Source of the DNA: an uncultured Bacteroidales bacterium
GTDB taxonomy: Bacteria > Bacteroidota > Bacteroidia > Bacteroidales > WCHB1-69
Direction: 5' to 3'
NCBI GenBank assembly: GCA_905233625.1
Contig: CAJOFJ010000002.1
Location: forward strand, 1 to 64,000
DNA: 64,000 nucleotides
Part shown: positions 37,688-48,900 of the stretch, in pieces
Numbering within the stretch: position 1 is the stretch's first letter
How the letters are laid out: every line of letters begins with the position of its first letter
Position numbers and translations under genes: made by a program
Notes under the pieces: generated by a model
What the model saw: only the letters and a program-made list of their open reading frames with translations
Told to the model about the DNA's origin: nothing
The model's database searches: none

Positions 37688-38935
37688 TTATTCGATTTCC
37701 AATTCTTTCTTGATGGAAGCCAGCACTTCGTCAACAGTTTCTTCTTCCAGGTCGGTGCGCTGTACCAGTTCGTTGCGGTCGATGGCCAACACGTTCTTGG
37801 CGGTGTCGCAGCCGATTTTCTTGAAGGCTTCGATTACCCAATCATCGAATTCGTCCTTGAATTCATCCAGGTCAACGTCCTCTTCTTCGGCAACATCGTC
37901 GCGGAAGATGTCGATGTCGTAACCGGCCAACTTGCTGGCTAATTTGATGTTATAACCGCCCTTGCCGATAGCCAGAGAAACCTGGTCGGACTTCATATAT
38001 ACATTGGCGGTTTTGTTTTCCTCGTTGATTTCGATGGAAGTGATTTTGGCAGGGCTCAATGCTCTGCTGATCAGCAGCTCGATGTTGGAGGTATAGTTGA
38101 TAACATCGATGTTTTCGTTGCGGAGCTCACGCACAATGCTGTGGATGCGGCTGCCCTTCATACCTACGCAGGCGCCTACGGGGTCGATGCGGTCGTCGTA
38201 GGATTCCACCAGCACTTTGGCTCTTTCGCCGGGAGCGCGCACCACGTTTTTGATCGTGATAAGACCATCGTTGATTTCCGGAATTTCGCTCTCCATCAGT
38301 CTTTCCAGGAAGGTAGGAGCGGTTCTGGAGATGATAATCAGCAGGCTGGAAGCGCGGACTTCAACTCTCAGCACCACAGCAGTCAGCGTATCGCCCTTCT
38401 TGTATTTGTCGGCAGGAATCTGCTCGGCTTTCGGCAGCACTAATTCCACACCATCCTCGTCAATTACCAGGATTTCCTTGCGCCACACTTGGCTCACTTC
38501 GCCGGAAACCAGCTCACCGATGCGGTGTTCATATTTCTTATATACAAGGTCTTTCTCGTATTCCATGACCTTGGTGATCAGATTCTGACGCAGGGCCAGG
38601 ATCTCTCTTCTTGCGAAATCGGTCAGTTTCACGTTCTCCATCACTTCCTCGCCAACTTCAAAGTCGGGCTCAATCTTGATGGCTTCCGACAGGGCTATCT
38701 GGGTGAATTCATTCTCCACCTCGCCGTCTTCCACGATCTCACGGTAGCGCTGGATTTCCAAGTCTCCACGGTCCACATTCACAATGATCTCGAAATTGGC
38801 GTCGGGGCCGTATTTCTTGGTCAGTGCGGAACGGAAAACATCTTCCAGAATGCGCATCAATGTTTCTCTGTCAATATTCTTGAACTCCTTGAATTCGGCA
38901 AAGGTTTCAATTAAATTCAAACTGTTGTCTTCCAT
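37688..38935 (-). CDS. nusA: Transcription termination/antitermination factor NusA
   Basis: The 415-residue protein has the N-terminal RNA polymerase-binding domain (1-130), an S1 domain, and two KH domains with the signature GACVGMKGSRIHSIVRELRNE and AIGKGGYNIKLASKLAGYDI. A short acidic C-terminal stretch and a helical end follow. It lacks the extra C-terminal acidic repeats of E. coli NusA, as is common in this phylum. rimP, which usually precedes nusA, is absent; tandem repeats lie upstream instead. Confidence 0.96.
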   Translation of the reverse strand: MEDNSLNLIETFAEFKEFKNIDRETLMRILEDVFRSALTKKYGPDANFEIIVNVDRGDLEIQRYREIVEDGEVENEFTQIALSEAIKIEPDFEVGEEVMENVKLTDFARREILALRQNLITKVMEYEKDLVYKKYEHRIGELVSGEVSQVWRKEILVIDEDGVELVLPKAEQIPADKYKKGDTLTAVVLRVEVRASSLLIIISRTAPTFLERLMESEIPEINDGLITIKNVVRAPGERAKVLVESYDDRIDPVGACVGMKGSRIHSIVRELRNENIDVINYTSNIELLISRALSPAKITSIEINEENKTANVYMKSDQVSLAIGKGGYNIKLASKLAGYDIDIFRDDVAEEEDVDLDEFKDEFDDWVIEAFKKIGCDTAKNVLAIDRNELVQRTDLEEETVDEVLASIKKELEIE

Positions 38936-38985
38936 TGTTGTTTAATTTTGATTTTTATATATTGTTTCGTTTTTTTGCATTGTAT

Positions 38986-39115
38986 GTATATCGTGTAGTT
39001 TTGTCTCGGTTTTATGCGGGGGTTGCGGTTCCACCGCAGGTATATCGTGTAGTTTCGTCTCGGTTTTATGCGGGGGTTGCGGTTCCACCGCAAATCTTTC
39101 AATTTTCAGTTTTCA
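38986..39115. repeat. 54-bp tandem duplication with palindromes, then TTTTCAG heptads
   Basis: Two copies of a 54-bp unit (38986-39039, 39040-39093) differ at one or two bases. Each ends in the hairpin TGCGGTTCCACCGCA, also present at 11119-11133 with the same ATATATC-type flank. CTTTCAA and TTTTCAG heptads follow to about 39115. This is the region upstream of nusA; no standard -7 box is obvious. Confidence 0.88.
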
Positions 39116-39171
39116 GTTACCTTTTACAACACAAAGGGGGCTTTCCGCCCCCACATATCTTTCCTTTTTAC

Positions 39172-39202
39172 AAAAAACTCCCACTTGGTGAAGTGAGAGT
39201 TC
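39172..39202 (-). terminator. Terminator of tRNA-Gln
   Basis: On the minus strand AACTCTCACTT pairs with AAGTGGGAGTT (one G-U pair, 4-base loop) and is followed by six T. It lies 8 bases beyond the tRNA 3' end. Confidence 0.88.
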
Positions 39203-39209
39203 GCTTAGT

Positions 39210-39280
39210 TGACCAACCAGGATTCGAACCTAGACAGACAGTACCAAAAACTGTAGTGCTACCATTACACCATTGGTCAT
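39210..39280 (-). tRNA. tRNA-Gln (anticodon UUG)
   Basis: The 71-nt cloverleaf is complete. The acceptor stem is TGACCAA / TTGGTCA with discriminator A. The anticodon stem ACAGT / ACTGT holds the 7-base loop TTTTGGT, giving anticodon TTG. The T arm is CTAGG-TTCGAAT-CCTGG and the D arm contains GTGTAATGGTAGCAC. The CCA end is not encoded. A promoter box upstream and a terminator downstream make it a single-gene transcript. Confidence 0.97.
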
Positions 39281-39295
39281 CGTCTAATGAGGTTG

Positions 39296-39303
39296 CAAAG
39301 ATA
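39296..39303 (-). promoter_or_regulatory. tRNA-Gln -7 box
   Basis: The minus strand reads TATCTTTG, a perfect TAnnTTTG, about 16 bases upstream of the tRNA 5' end. Confidence 0.6.
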
Positions 39304-39382
39304 CAATTTTTTTTCTTCCAAAAAAAGAAAAATTGAAAAAATATGAAATAGTGTATATTATTGATAATTAGTATTATAAATT

Positions 39383-39655
39383 GAATTTTGAATTTTGAAT
39401 TTTGAATTTTTGAGATTCTTGAAGAAGAAAAACGGAAATAATATGCTCAAAATCAGCTTGAATCCCACTTTTTCGGCCCTCCTTTTAGCACGCAATACCG
39501 CTTCTCCTCAAACAAAAAGTGACATCCCTCACGGACGCACGCAGTGCGTCCCTACTGTAACCTGTAACCTGTATCCTAAATTAGACTCCCCTTGAGCGTA
39601 GCGAAACTCCCCTTGAGCGCAGCGAGACTCCCCTTGAGCGCAGCGAGACTCCCCC
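39383..39655. repeat. Mosaic of heptads, palindrome and 21-bp tandem units downstream of uvrA
   Basis: Four GAATTTT heptads lie at 39383-39410. A perfect palindrome with arms GGACGCAC/GTGCGTCC (39533-39551) is followed after 3 bases by CTGTAAC, CTGTAAC, CTGTATC, CTAAATT (39555-39582). ACTCCCC then recurs at 39585, 39606, 39627 and 39648, period 21 (three heptads), and the last unit runs into the uvrA stop codon at 39655. Nothing recognisable lies between 39411 and 39532; a 66-codon frame there is not supported. Confidence 0.85.
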
Positions 39656-42486
39656 TATAGCTTCCCCTGCAACGCCTGCCCCGTATGCGATTTCTTGCAC
39701 TTGACTATGTCCTCGGGTTTGCCCTCAAAAATGACTTTGCCGCCCTGGTCACCTCCCTCTGGCCCCATGTCAATCACCCAGTCGGCACATTTGATAAGCT
39801 CCAGATTGTGCTCGATGACCAAGATGGAATTGCCTTTTTCTATTAGTCTGTTGAAGGATTCATACAGCTTGTGGATGTCATGGAAATGTAATCCTGTGGT
39901 CGGCTCGTCGAAGATGAATAGGGTGTTTTGCTGGTTGCTGCCCAACGACAGATAATACGCCAACTTGACGCGTTGCGCCTCGCCACCGGAGAGGGTAGAG
40001 GAGGACTGCCCCATTTTGAGGTAACCCAAGCCGACTTCCTGCAGAGGTGTAAGTCTGGCAATGATATTGTCGATGATTTTCTGCTTCGGCAGCGACTGGA
40101 AAAACTCCACCGCCTGGTTGATGGTCATGTTGAGGATGTCGCTGATGGTGTTGCCACCTACTTTGATATCCAGCACTTCCTCTTTGAAACGGCTGCCTCC
40201 GCATTCGGTGCAGATCAGGTCAACATCGGCCATGAACTGCATCTCGATGTGCACCACGCCTTCGCCCTCACATTCCTCGCAGCGGCCTCCGGGACTGTTG
40301 AACGAGAAAAATCCAGCTTTGTAATTGCGCTGTTTGGACAGAGGCTGGTCGGCGTACAGGTCGCGGATGAGGTCGTAAGCTTTAATGTATGTTGCTGGGT
40401 TTGAGCGTGTTGAGCGTCCAATAGGATTCTGGTCCACCATCACCACATCGCTGAGTTTGCTCAGGTCGGCGTTGATGCGGCTGTGTCTTCCGGGTTTGTC
40501 CGCTGTTTCGTTCAGCATGCGCTTCAGGGCAGGGTATAGGATGTTCTTGATAAGCGAGCTCTTGCCCGATCCGCTGACACCGGTCACCACGGTGAAAATC
40601 TCCAAGGGAATCTTCACGCTTACACCTTTCAGATTATTTTCGCTTGCCCCGACGATTTCCACATAATTGCGCCATTTCCTGCGTTTGGCGGGGGCTTTGA
40701 TGTACAGATTACCGGCCTTCTCGGGTTCGCTCATGCCACGCAGATAGGCGGCAGTGAGGTTGTCTTTCTGCCTGAGCAGCTGCTTGATATCTCCGGAAAA
40801 CACGACTTTTCCGCCTAAACGTCCAGCCTCGGGACCGATGTCAATGATGTAGTCCGCCGCTCGGATGATTTCCTCGTCGTGCTCCACGATAACTACTGTG
40901 TTGCCAATATCACGTAGTCTCTTGAGAACTGATATAAGGCGCTGCGTGTCACGAACATGCAAGCCAATGCTGGGCTCATCCAAAATGTACAGCGAGCCCA
41001 CTAAGCTGCTGCCTAAAGAGGTGGCCAGATTGATACGCTGCGACTCACCGCCGGACAGTGTGCGGCTGTTACGATTAAGGGTCAGGTATCCCAGTCCCAC
41101 GTCCACCAAAAAACCGATGCGGTTAACCAGTTCGCTGACCAATTGGTGGGCAATCTGTTCTTCCGTTTCGTTTTTGTAACTGAAATTTTTGAAAAACTGG
41201 TACAGTTGTTCCACCGGCATCAGCATCAGCTCGGTGATGGTTTTGCCGTTGACTTTCACGTAGTTGGCGTCCTTGCGCAGGCGGGTTCCCTTGCAGTCGG
41301 GGCAGAGTGTGCGCCCGCGGTAGCGCGACTGCATCACGCGGTATTGGATTTTGTAGATATTCTTTTCCACATACTCGAAGAACTGCTTCACGCCTTCGAT
41401 GTTCCGGGCTGGCCAGCCGTTCCACAGCAGGTCAAATTCCTGTTCGCTCAATTCGTCGACAGGGCGATGGATGGGGAAACCTTCCTTGGCGGCATTGCGC
41501 ACGAAGTAGTCTTTCCATTCACCCATTATCTGGCCGCGCCAGCATACCACTGCTCCGTCATATACCGACAAGCTGCGGTCGGGGATGACCAGGTCGGGGT
41601 CAATGCCCTCGATCATGCCGGTGCCGCCGCAGGTTTTGCAGCAGCCATAAGGGTTGTTGAAGCTGAACAGGTTGACCGACGGCTCCTCAAAAACGATGCC
41701 GTCCATTTCATACAGATTGCTGAATTTGCTGCGTTTTACCTTGCCTTCGGTTTCGTACTGGATGATGCAGCAGCCCTTGCCTTCGTAAAAGGCGGTCTCG
41801 ATGGAGCCGCTGAGGCGGGCAAGATTATCTTCCAGACGTTCCGATTTGAAACGGTCTATCAGAATGTAAATGTCGGCGTTTTTGCTGACTTTGCCGGCCA
41901 ACACCTCGTCAATCTCTTTTAGTTCTTTGTTGTAAATGATTCTGCTAAAACCTTGCTGCTTCAGAATTTCCAGCTGTTCGGCGGGGGTGCGCCCCGAGAA
42001 AATCTGCAGGGGTGACAGAATATAAACCACTGTGCCGGAGGGGATGCCTTCCAGATAGCTGATGACATCGCTCACATTTTCGCGTTTCACCTCTTTGCCA
42101 CTGATGGGCGAATAAGTGCGGCCAATACGGGCGAACAACAGCTTGAGATATTCGTAAATCTCGGTGGTGGTGCCTACGGTAGAACGGGGATTGCGTGAAA
42201 TCACCCGCTGCTCGATGGCAATGGCGGGAGGGATGCCAATGACGCTGTCCACATCGGGCTTGGAAATCTTGCCCATAAATTGTCGGGCGTAGGAACTGAG
42301 ACTCTCCACATAGCGCCGCTGCCCCTCGGCATAGAGGGTGTCGAAGGCTAGCGAGCTTTTGCCTGAACCCGACAATCCAGTGATAACAACAAGTTGGTTG
42401 CGCGGTATCTCCACGTCAATGTTTTTCAGGTTGTTGACCCTAGCTCCCCTGATGATGATTTTATCTGTAGTTTTTTCTTCTGACAT
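39655..42486 (-). CDS. uvrA: Excinuclease ABC subunit A
   Basis: The protein has 943 residues from the ATG at 42486; a TTG five codons upstream is possible but less likely. It has two ABC ATPase modules: Walker A GLSGSGKS (37-44) and GVSGSGKS in the second half, signatures [12 protein letters not shown] and [14 protein letters not shown], and zinc-finger cysteines ([26 protein letters not shown]). It recognises bulky DNA lesions in nucleotide excision repair. The gene is monocistronic with a model promoter; the stop codon lies in a 21-bp repeat array. Confidence 0.97.
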   Translation of the reverse strand: MSEEKTTDKIIIRGARVNNLKNIDVEIPRNQLVVITGLSGSGKSSLAFDTLYAEGQRRYVESLSSYARQFMGKISKPDVDSVIGIPPAIAIEQRVISRNPRSTVGTTTEIYEYLKLLFARIGRTYSPISGKEVKRENVSDVISYLEGIPSGTVVYILSPLQIFSGRTPAEQLEILKQQGFSRIIYNKELKEIDEVLAGKVSKNADIYILIDRFKSERLEDNLARLSGSIETAFYEGKGCCIIQYETEGKVKRSKFSNLYEMDGIVFEEPSVNLFSFNNPYGCCKTCGGTGMIEGIDPDLVIPDRSLSVYDGAVVCWRGQIMGEWKDYFVRNAAKEGFPIHRPVDELSEQEFDLLWNGWPARNIEGVKQFFEYVEKNIYKIQYRVMQSRYRGRTLCPDCKGTRLRKDANYVKVNGKTITELMLMPVEQLYQFFKNFSYKNETEEQIAHQLVSELVNRIGFLVDVGLGYLTLNRNSRTLSGGESQRINLATSLGSSLVGSLYILDEPSIGLHVRDTQRLISVLKRLRDIGNTVVIVEHDEEIIRAADYIIDIGPEAGRLGGKVVFSGDIKQLLRQKDNLTAAYLRGMSEPEKAGNLYIKAPAKRRKWRNYVEIVGASENNLKGVSVKIPLEIFTVVTGVSGSGKSSLIKNILYPALKRMLNETADKPGRHSRINADLSKLSDVVMVDQNPIGRSTRSNPATYIKAYDLIRDLYADQPLSKQRNYKAGFFSFNSPGGRCEECEGEGVVHIEMQFMADVDLICTECGGSRFKEEVLDIKVGGNTISDILNMTINQAVEFFQSLPKQKIIDNIIARLTPLQEVGLGYLKMGQSSSTLSGGEAQRVKLAYYLSLGSNQQNTLFIFDEPTTGLHFHDIHKLYESFNRLIEKGNSILVIEHNLELIKCADWVIDMGPEGGDQGGKVIFEGKPEDIVKCKKSHTGQALQGKL

Positions 42487-42515
42487 GTAGGTCTGCTTCA
42501 ATAATTGACAAACTG

Positions 42516-42546
42516 CAAAGATACGGAATCTTTTTCAATTGGCAAA
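42516..42546 (-). promoter_or_regulatory. uvrA promoter
   Basis: On the minus strand TTTG (42543-42546), a 19-bp spacer and TATCTTTG (42516-42523) form a consensus Bacteroidetes promoter, about 30 bases before the ATG. Confidence 0.8.
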
Positions 42547-42554
42547 TTGACAAA

Positions 42555-42839
42555 AGTGAAAATTCATGGCTACCGCATGAGTTTTTTCCTTTTTATTCCC
42601 CTTTCTTATGCTGCTCCAAAAGAAAGGGGCAAAGAAAACGAGCTCTTTCGCCGACATGAATGCCGCCCGCTCTGTCCGTCCTCCAACAGCTGCGGCAAAA
42701 GTAAACTGGACGCTGACGCGCTTTTGCACGCAGCTTTAGGGGGACGTCCATTCACACCGCTTCCGCTTCGCATGTCGGCATGGCCTCTGCACAGTCCCAA
42801 TACCTTACCAACCTCGTACGATGGCCGTGAGTGAAAATT
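42555..42839. other. GC-rich island bounded by a 10-bp direct repeat
   Basis: AGTGAAAATT occurs at 42555-42564 and 42830-42839. Between them lie about 265 bp that are more GC-rich than the flanks, with an internal inverted pair GCCGACATG / CATGTCGGC (about 125 bp apart). The open frames on both strands have no start signals and look non-coding. The rest of the uvrA-adhesin spacer holds only promoters. Confidence 0.5.
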
Positions 42840-42888
42840 GATGTGCCAATATATTTTATTTATTTCATTTATTATGCGGATTTTTTTG

Positions 42889-42896
42889 TAAATTTG
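42889..42896 (+). promoter_or_regulatory. -7 box of the giant adhesin gene
   Basis: TAAATTTG fits TAnnTTTG; the leader to the ATG is about 60 bases. The -33 element is not clear. Confidence 0.5.
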
Positions 42897-42955
42897 CACA
42901 CTTGAAACTTTTTGTGGGATTTTAGTAAAAATATATAAATCAACAACTGGAAATT

Positions 42956-45900
42956 ATGAGAAAAAAAGGTATCATTTTGTCGGTGCTTGCACTGATATTT
43001 TTGTCTTTTGCCAGTCAAGCGCAGACATATTTGAATGAGGATTTTGAGAGTGTCACTTCAGACTTGCCTGCAGGTTGGGTTTCTGTGGGGCCGGGTTCTG
43101 TGACTGTCCAAACAATGATGGCTCATGGGGGTTCCCATAGTCTTAGGTTTGAGGATGCTACATCCAATGTGGTGGCATTGCCCGAACTTTCTGTTCAGGC
43201 CAATAACACTCAGGTAAGCTTGTGGACCAGAGCAGAAGGGAGTTATCAAGCATGTGGAACGTTTCAAGTAGGGTATCTCACCAATGTAAACGATGCCTCC
43301 ACTTTTGTTGCTGTCGAAACCATCAGTTATGCGGACTATGCCACGTATCAGCATCTGACGGTGTCTATGAATACTGCTCCTGCAGGTGCACGTATTGCAT
43401 TCCGACATTGTCCTGCTGCTAATATGTATTGGTGGTTCTGCGATGATGTGGTGGTTGAGGCTCTCCCAAGTTGTATGCCGGTCACCAATGTCACGGCAGT
43501 TTCAACAACTAACAGCATCACCCTTAGTTGGACAGATGTGTTCAATACTAATAATTACACGGTGTACGACATGGCCACCGGGAGTGTTTTGGCTTCAGGT
43601 ATCAGTGCTCATACCTATACGGTGCAGAATCTTGTCCCTTCTACGGCTTATACCTTTGGAGTGGTGTCTAATTGCTCCGCCACAGAGACTTCTGCTGCTA
43701 CCGTGATTAGTGCGAACACTACATGTTTACCTTATACTGCACCATTTATCGAGGGCTTTGAGGGTGGTACCATGCCAACATGCTGGACGCAGGTCGGTGA
43801 CTGGGAATGGAGTGTGGGCGCAGGAGATGAAGAGACTGCGATAGGTGCTCACACGGGTACCCATAATATCAAGGTCGTTTCTAGTGATTACAGCGGTAGT
43901 TCCATGCTGATGACCCCTGTGATAGATCTTTCAGGTCTCAGCGGATCGGCGCAACTCATGTTCTGGCATATCCAGCGCTCATGGGCTGGTGATAACGATA
44001 CGCTCAAGGTTTACTATCGTACTTCACAGAATTCTCCATGGGTGCAGTTAGCCAATTATCCCGATCCTGTCGAGAACTGGACCGAAGAGTTGTTATCATT
44101 GCCTAATGTAACGGCTACTTATCAGATTGCCTTTGAGTTTTGCGCTCATTGGGGGTATGGGGTGGCTATAGACGACATCTTTATCGGGGCTCCTTCCTCT
44201 TGTGCGTCTGTTACGAATCTTACCGCAACACCTACAAGCAACAGTGTAACACTCCATTGGACAGATAATAACAACACGGGAGCGACCTATGGCATTCTCA
44301 ATATGGTCGATAATATTTCCGGTTATCCCGTTGTTATGAATTTTAGTGGGAACACTTACACGGTGACAGGACTTACCCCGTCAACAAGTTATACCTTTGC
44401 GGTGACGGTCGATTGTCCAGACGTGGAAGAGGGGTCAATGCCGACTTTTGTCACTGTCCAAACCGATTGTGGCGCGGTTCCCATGCCTTTTGAAGAAAAT
44501 TTCAACAGTCTGACATCTGGTATACCCGTTTGTTGGAGCAATAGTGAGGGTACCACCACTTATGCGTCACATAGATGGAAATACTATGCCAACGGTCACA
44601 GTGGCGCGGGACTTCGGTTCAACAGTCTTATTGAAGAAGGCAATACCAACATTCTGGCAACTCCGCCGATAATCGTCAGTGAGAATGCCCAGTTGGCGTT
44701 TTGGTGCAAAAATCCTACTGGTGGTGATCTCACTGTGTTGGCTTCCGTTGATGCTAGCCCTACTCGCAATACCCTCATTTCGAATCTGACAGGTATCAGC
44801 GATTGGTCGCAGATTGTACTTCCTCTCGATTCGGCAACATACACGGGCCATACCGTTACCCTATATTTCCAAGCTACTAGTAATTTTGGTAATGGAGATG
44901 CTTATATTTACCTCGACGATGTATCCGTTGAGGCACTAGCTTCACCCACCCCCTGCTCTTTTACTTTGCCTTACAGCTATGACTTTGAGTCTGCGGCAGA
45001 CATGGATTGCTGGACCGTCATCAGCGACCAAAATGGAACGGGCCGCACAATGGGTTCTATAACTTTTAACACCTCCCAGGGTTCCTATCTCTTTAATTTT
45101 GAGGCAGGTACTACCGCTCAGATACTGATCTCTCCTGAGTTGAGAGGCACGTCGAATGGGTTGATGGTTTCTTTTGCTTTTTCACAGGGCCATGGTGCAG
45201 ACTATTTTGAAGTGGGCTATTCTTACACCTCCACATCACTTTCTTCTTTTACCTGGATAGAGGCGGAAGACAATGGCTCTCAGACCGTCCAGTTTTATTC
45301 GCATACTTTTCCGGCCGGAATCAAATATATTGCGATACGTTATAATCCTCAGTATCAGTATGGTTTGCGTGTCGATGATTTCAGCTTTGAGGTACCTCCC
45401 ACTTGCCAGCCTGTCACATATCTGCAAGGCAGTTATAGCTACAACAGCATGACGCTTACCTGGCATGATGACCGTAATAGCGGGGCCACGTACACGGTAT
45501 ATGACATGTCTGACAATACCGTCGTAGCTTCAGGTATTACTAATATGACCTACACGGTTACCGGTCTTTTGGACAGAACAACTTATACTTTCGGTGTGGC
45601 AGCTAACTGCTCGGCCACCGACGAATCTGAAATCGTTACCCATACTCACAGCACCCGTTGTGCACCGACTACCATACCTTACGTGGATGATATGGGTTCG
45701 GGAGATTTTGTTGAATGTTGGATGACCACCTACTACAATACGAATAATTTTACAGCACATACCACCTATGATGGACGTTCGGTGTTGGCTTTCGGTTCAT
45801 TCAATCAGGCGGAAAACGGGGGTACAAATTATCATCAATATGCATACTCGCCGTTGATTAACTCGGGTGATGAAAGCGGAAATCTGCATTTGCGTATTGT

Positions 45901-48900
45901 ATACAGCACGTACGGCAACAGCGATCCTCTTTATTTTGGTTATACCACGGTGGCTAGCGATTCTCCCAACGATTACAGCTGGGCAGGCCCGTTCTACACC
46001 AATGGTTACAACGATTGGACTACTTACATGGCTGACATACCCGCCAATGTCGTGCAGCTGGCCATTCACTATGGCCCGTCGGGCATGAGCAACCGTGCCT
46101 TCGTCGACCATATTGAGCTGACTGGTGACTGCTCTCCAATGTCTATTCCTTATACCGAGAATTTCGAAAATTGCGAGGCGACAAGCTATATAGGTTCCAT
46201 TAATACCATGCCGATGCCCGCTTGCTGGGATCAGTTCTCTCCCACAGCCAGCAGCCAGATGTACAGGCCACACGTTTATGAGAATGCCGGTTACGCCCAT
46301 AGTGGTAGCAATAGTTTAATGATGACAGGCAGCAGTAATGTGGGGAATGCGGAATCGTATGCGTTGCTTCCTCAAATGTCAGTGCCACTCAATCAGTTAC
46401 AACTTAATTTCTGGTTGAACACTATGAATGAATATGGCGGATACTTGGTTGTAGGTTATGTTACAGGCGATGATTATACTTCTTTCAATGCTCTGCAGAG
46501 CTATCCCGCTTCTTCACAAACAGTTTCCACAGTGGGCGGTTGTGCCATTACTTTGAATCTTGCCAATGTTCCTGCAGTAGCTACTCGTCTGGCATTCAAA
46601 TGGATAGAATATGGTGGTGATTCATGGGGTTGTTGGATTGATGATATTTCTATCGATTATCCACCAGTGGGTCCGGCTTGCGAATTGTTGCATAACGGAG
46701 GTGTTGTAGACAGCTGGTCCGACCAGGTGGATCTTTACTGGGAAGATCCCAACGGAGGCACAAGTTATACTTTGTTACAGTATACCCCCGAAGCCAGTTC
46801 CCTGTTTACGGAACTGGCTACTAATCTTGTCGCGGGAGCGGATGGACATGTCGTTTATACGGTCACTGGACTTACTCCGAATACCCAATATGATTTCCTG
46901 GTAGTCGGTCAATGTCCAACGACTGGCACCATGGATACAGTGGGTCTTATGGCAAATACTGCAGAAGCTTCTCTTTCAATTGTTACGGTCTGTGAGGATT
47001 ATATGTGGCATAATTCTATGTATGATGCTACGGGTGAATATTATTCCCGCAACGACACCCTGCGTCTTACGGTGATTGGCATTGTCACTATTGACACTAC
47101 GGTCTGCACCAACGAAAATAGTTATACTTGGTACGATATAGTTCTTACGGAAGCTGATGATTATCAACACTATACATACGATAGTGAAACAGGATGTGAT
47201 ATAATTGAGGTCCTTCACCTTATCTTTGGATGTTGTTCCCCTGTGACCAATCTGGCTATTGACAATGTGACTGAGACTAGCGTGAGCCTGAGCTGGAACG
47301 GCACCGCCGCCAGCTATACTGTTATGAATGGAACTGCTCAGGTTGCCACCGGAATAAGTGATACACACTATACTGTCACTGGCCTGACAGCAGGCACCAA
47401 TTATACCTTCTCTGTGATTGCCAACTGCTCCGCTACCGTAAGCTCCGATCCGGAAAGCATCACGGTTACTACGGATTGTGGAGTTGCGGCAGTGCCCTAC
47501 AATGAGGGCTTCGAAGGATATGACGCAGTGGATTATTTTGGCTCGGTGGATCTTCAATGGCTTCCCCAGCCTCTTCCTCCTTGTTGGGATGGTACAATCA
47601 CTACGGATATTAATAATGATCCCTCACATCCTGATGGTTTTGGCGAGATTTTTAGCTACAAACCGCATGTTGTGACCGGCCCAGGACTGCCCTATAGTGG
47701 AGGAAGCCAGAGTCTGGAATTGGTGGCCGCATCCCATTCGAGTACATACGCCTTGCTGCCGCAGTTGGCAAGACCGCTCAATCAGTTGCAGATGACATTC
47801 TGGATGGCTACAAGTTACTATGCCACTGGCAATGCCATATTTACAGTGGGCTATGTCACGGGCGACAATACGTTTACCGCTATTCAGAGTAGTCCGGCTT
47901 CCGCTGCCACGGAAGTGTCATTCAGTACTTTCCCTGGCGGGACAACGATGACCGTGGATCTCAGCAGCCTGCCTTCCACGGCTTCACGTCTTGCTTTCAA
48001 ATGGGAAAATACGGCTGACAATACAACTTCTATGCTTCAGCATCCTTTGTGCTTTATTGATGATATCCAAATAGATGAAATTCCTGCTTGTTTACCTGTG
48101 ACCGATTTGGCCATAGATAGCATGAGTACGACTACTGTGAGCTTGAGCTGGAACGGCACCGCCGCCAGTTATACCGTTATGAATGGCACAAATCAGCTTG
48201 CCACAGGTATTACCGATACCCATTATACCGTCACAGGTCTGACTTCCGGCACCAATTATACCTTCTCGGTGATTGCCAATTGTTCCGCTACCAATAGTTC
48301 TGAAGCCGTTGCTGTGCAGGCCCATACAAGCTGTGATGCTTTTGCTATTCCTTATACCGAGGATTTCGAGGCTGATGGCGACTATGATTGTTGGACAGTC
48401 ATCGCTAACAGTGAATATACTCACCGTTGGGATATGGCGGGTTGGGCCTTGAATGGCACAGGTTGCTTTGTCTTTGGCAATAGCAGTAATCCTCCGCAGT
48501 ACCTTATTTCACCAGAACTCACAGGCACAGGCACTGGCAATGGTGTGCAGGTAAGTTTCAGCTATAAGGCTCTTGATAATTACTTCCCCGAGAGTTTCAT
48601 GGTTGGTTATTCCACCACAACCAATAATCCTGCCGCCTTTGTATGGGATACAGAAATGACCAATATCAACAATCCGGCTTATGAGCTTTATTTGAAAAGT
48701 TTTTATGTCAGCGGCATCAAATATGTGGCGGTAAAATATACAGCGAGCGATATGGTTGGCCTCATTATCGACCATCTGGAGATCCAGGAGAGTCCGTTGT
48801 GTTATCCTGTAATCAACCTGAGATGTACCGATACTACCACTACCAGTGTTACGCTGCAATGGGACGATCCATATAACACCGATGCTCTCTATAGCGTCAG

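Noticed and set aside
39395..39595. 66-codon frame downstream of uvrA
   Set aside because: It begins within GAATTTT heptads and ends in the palindrome/heptad mosaic; no family or start signal.
42505..42834. 109-codon frame in the uvrA-adhesin spacer
   Set aside because: It starts without a promoter or ribosome-binding site at a fitting distance and has Cys/Pro/Arg-rich composition unlike neighbours; the GC-rich island is better seen as non-coding.
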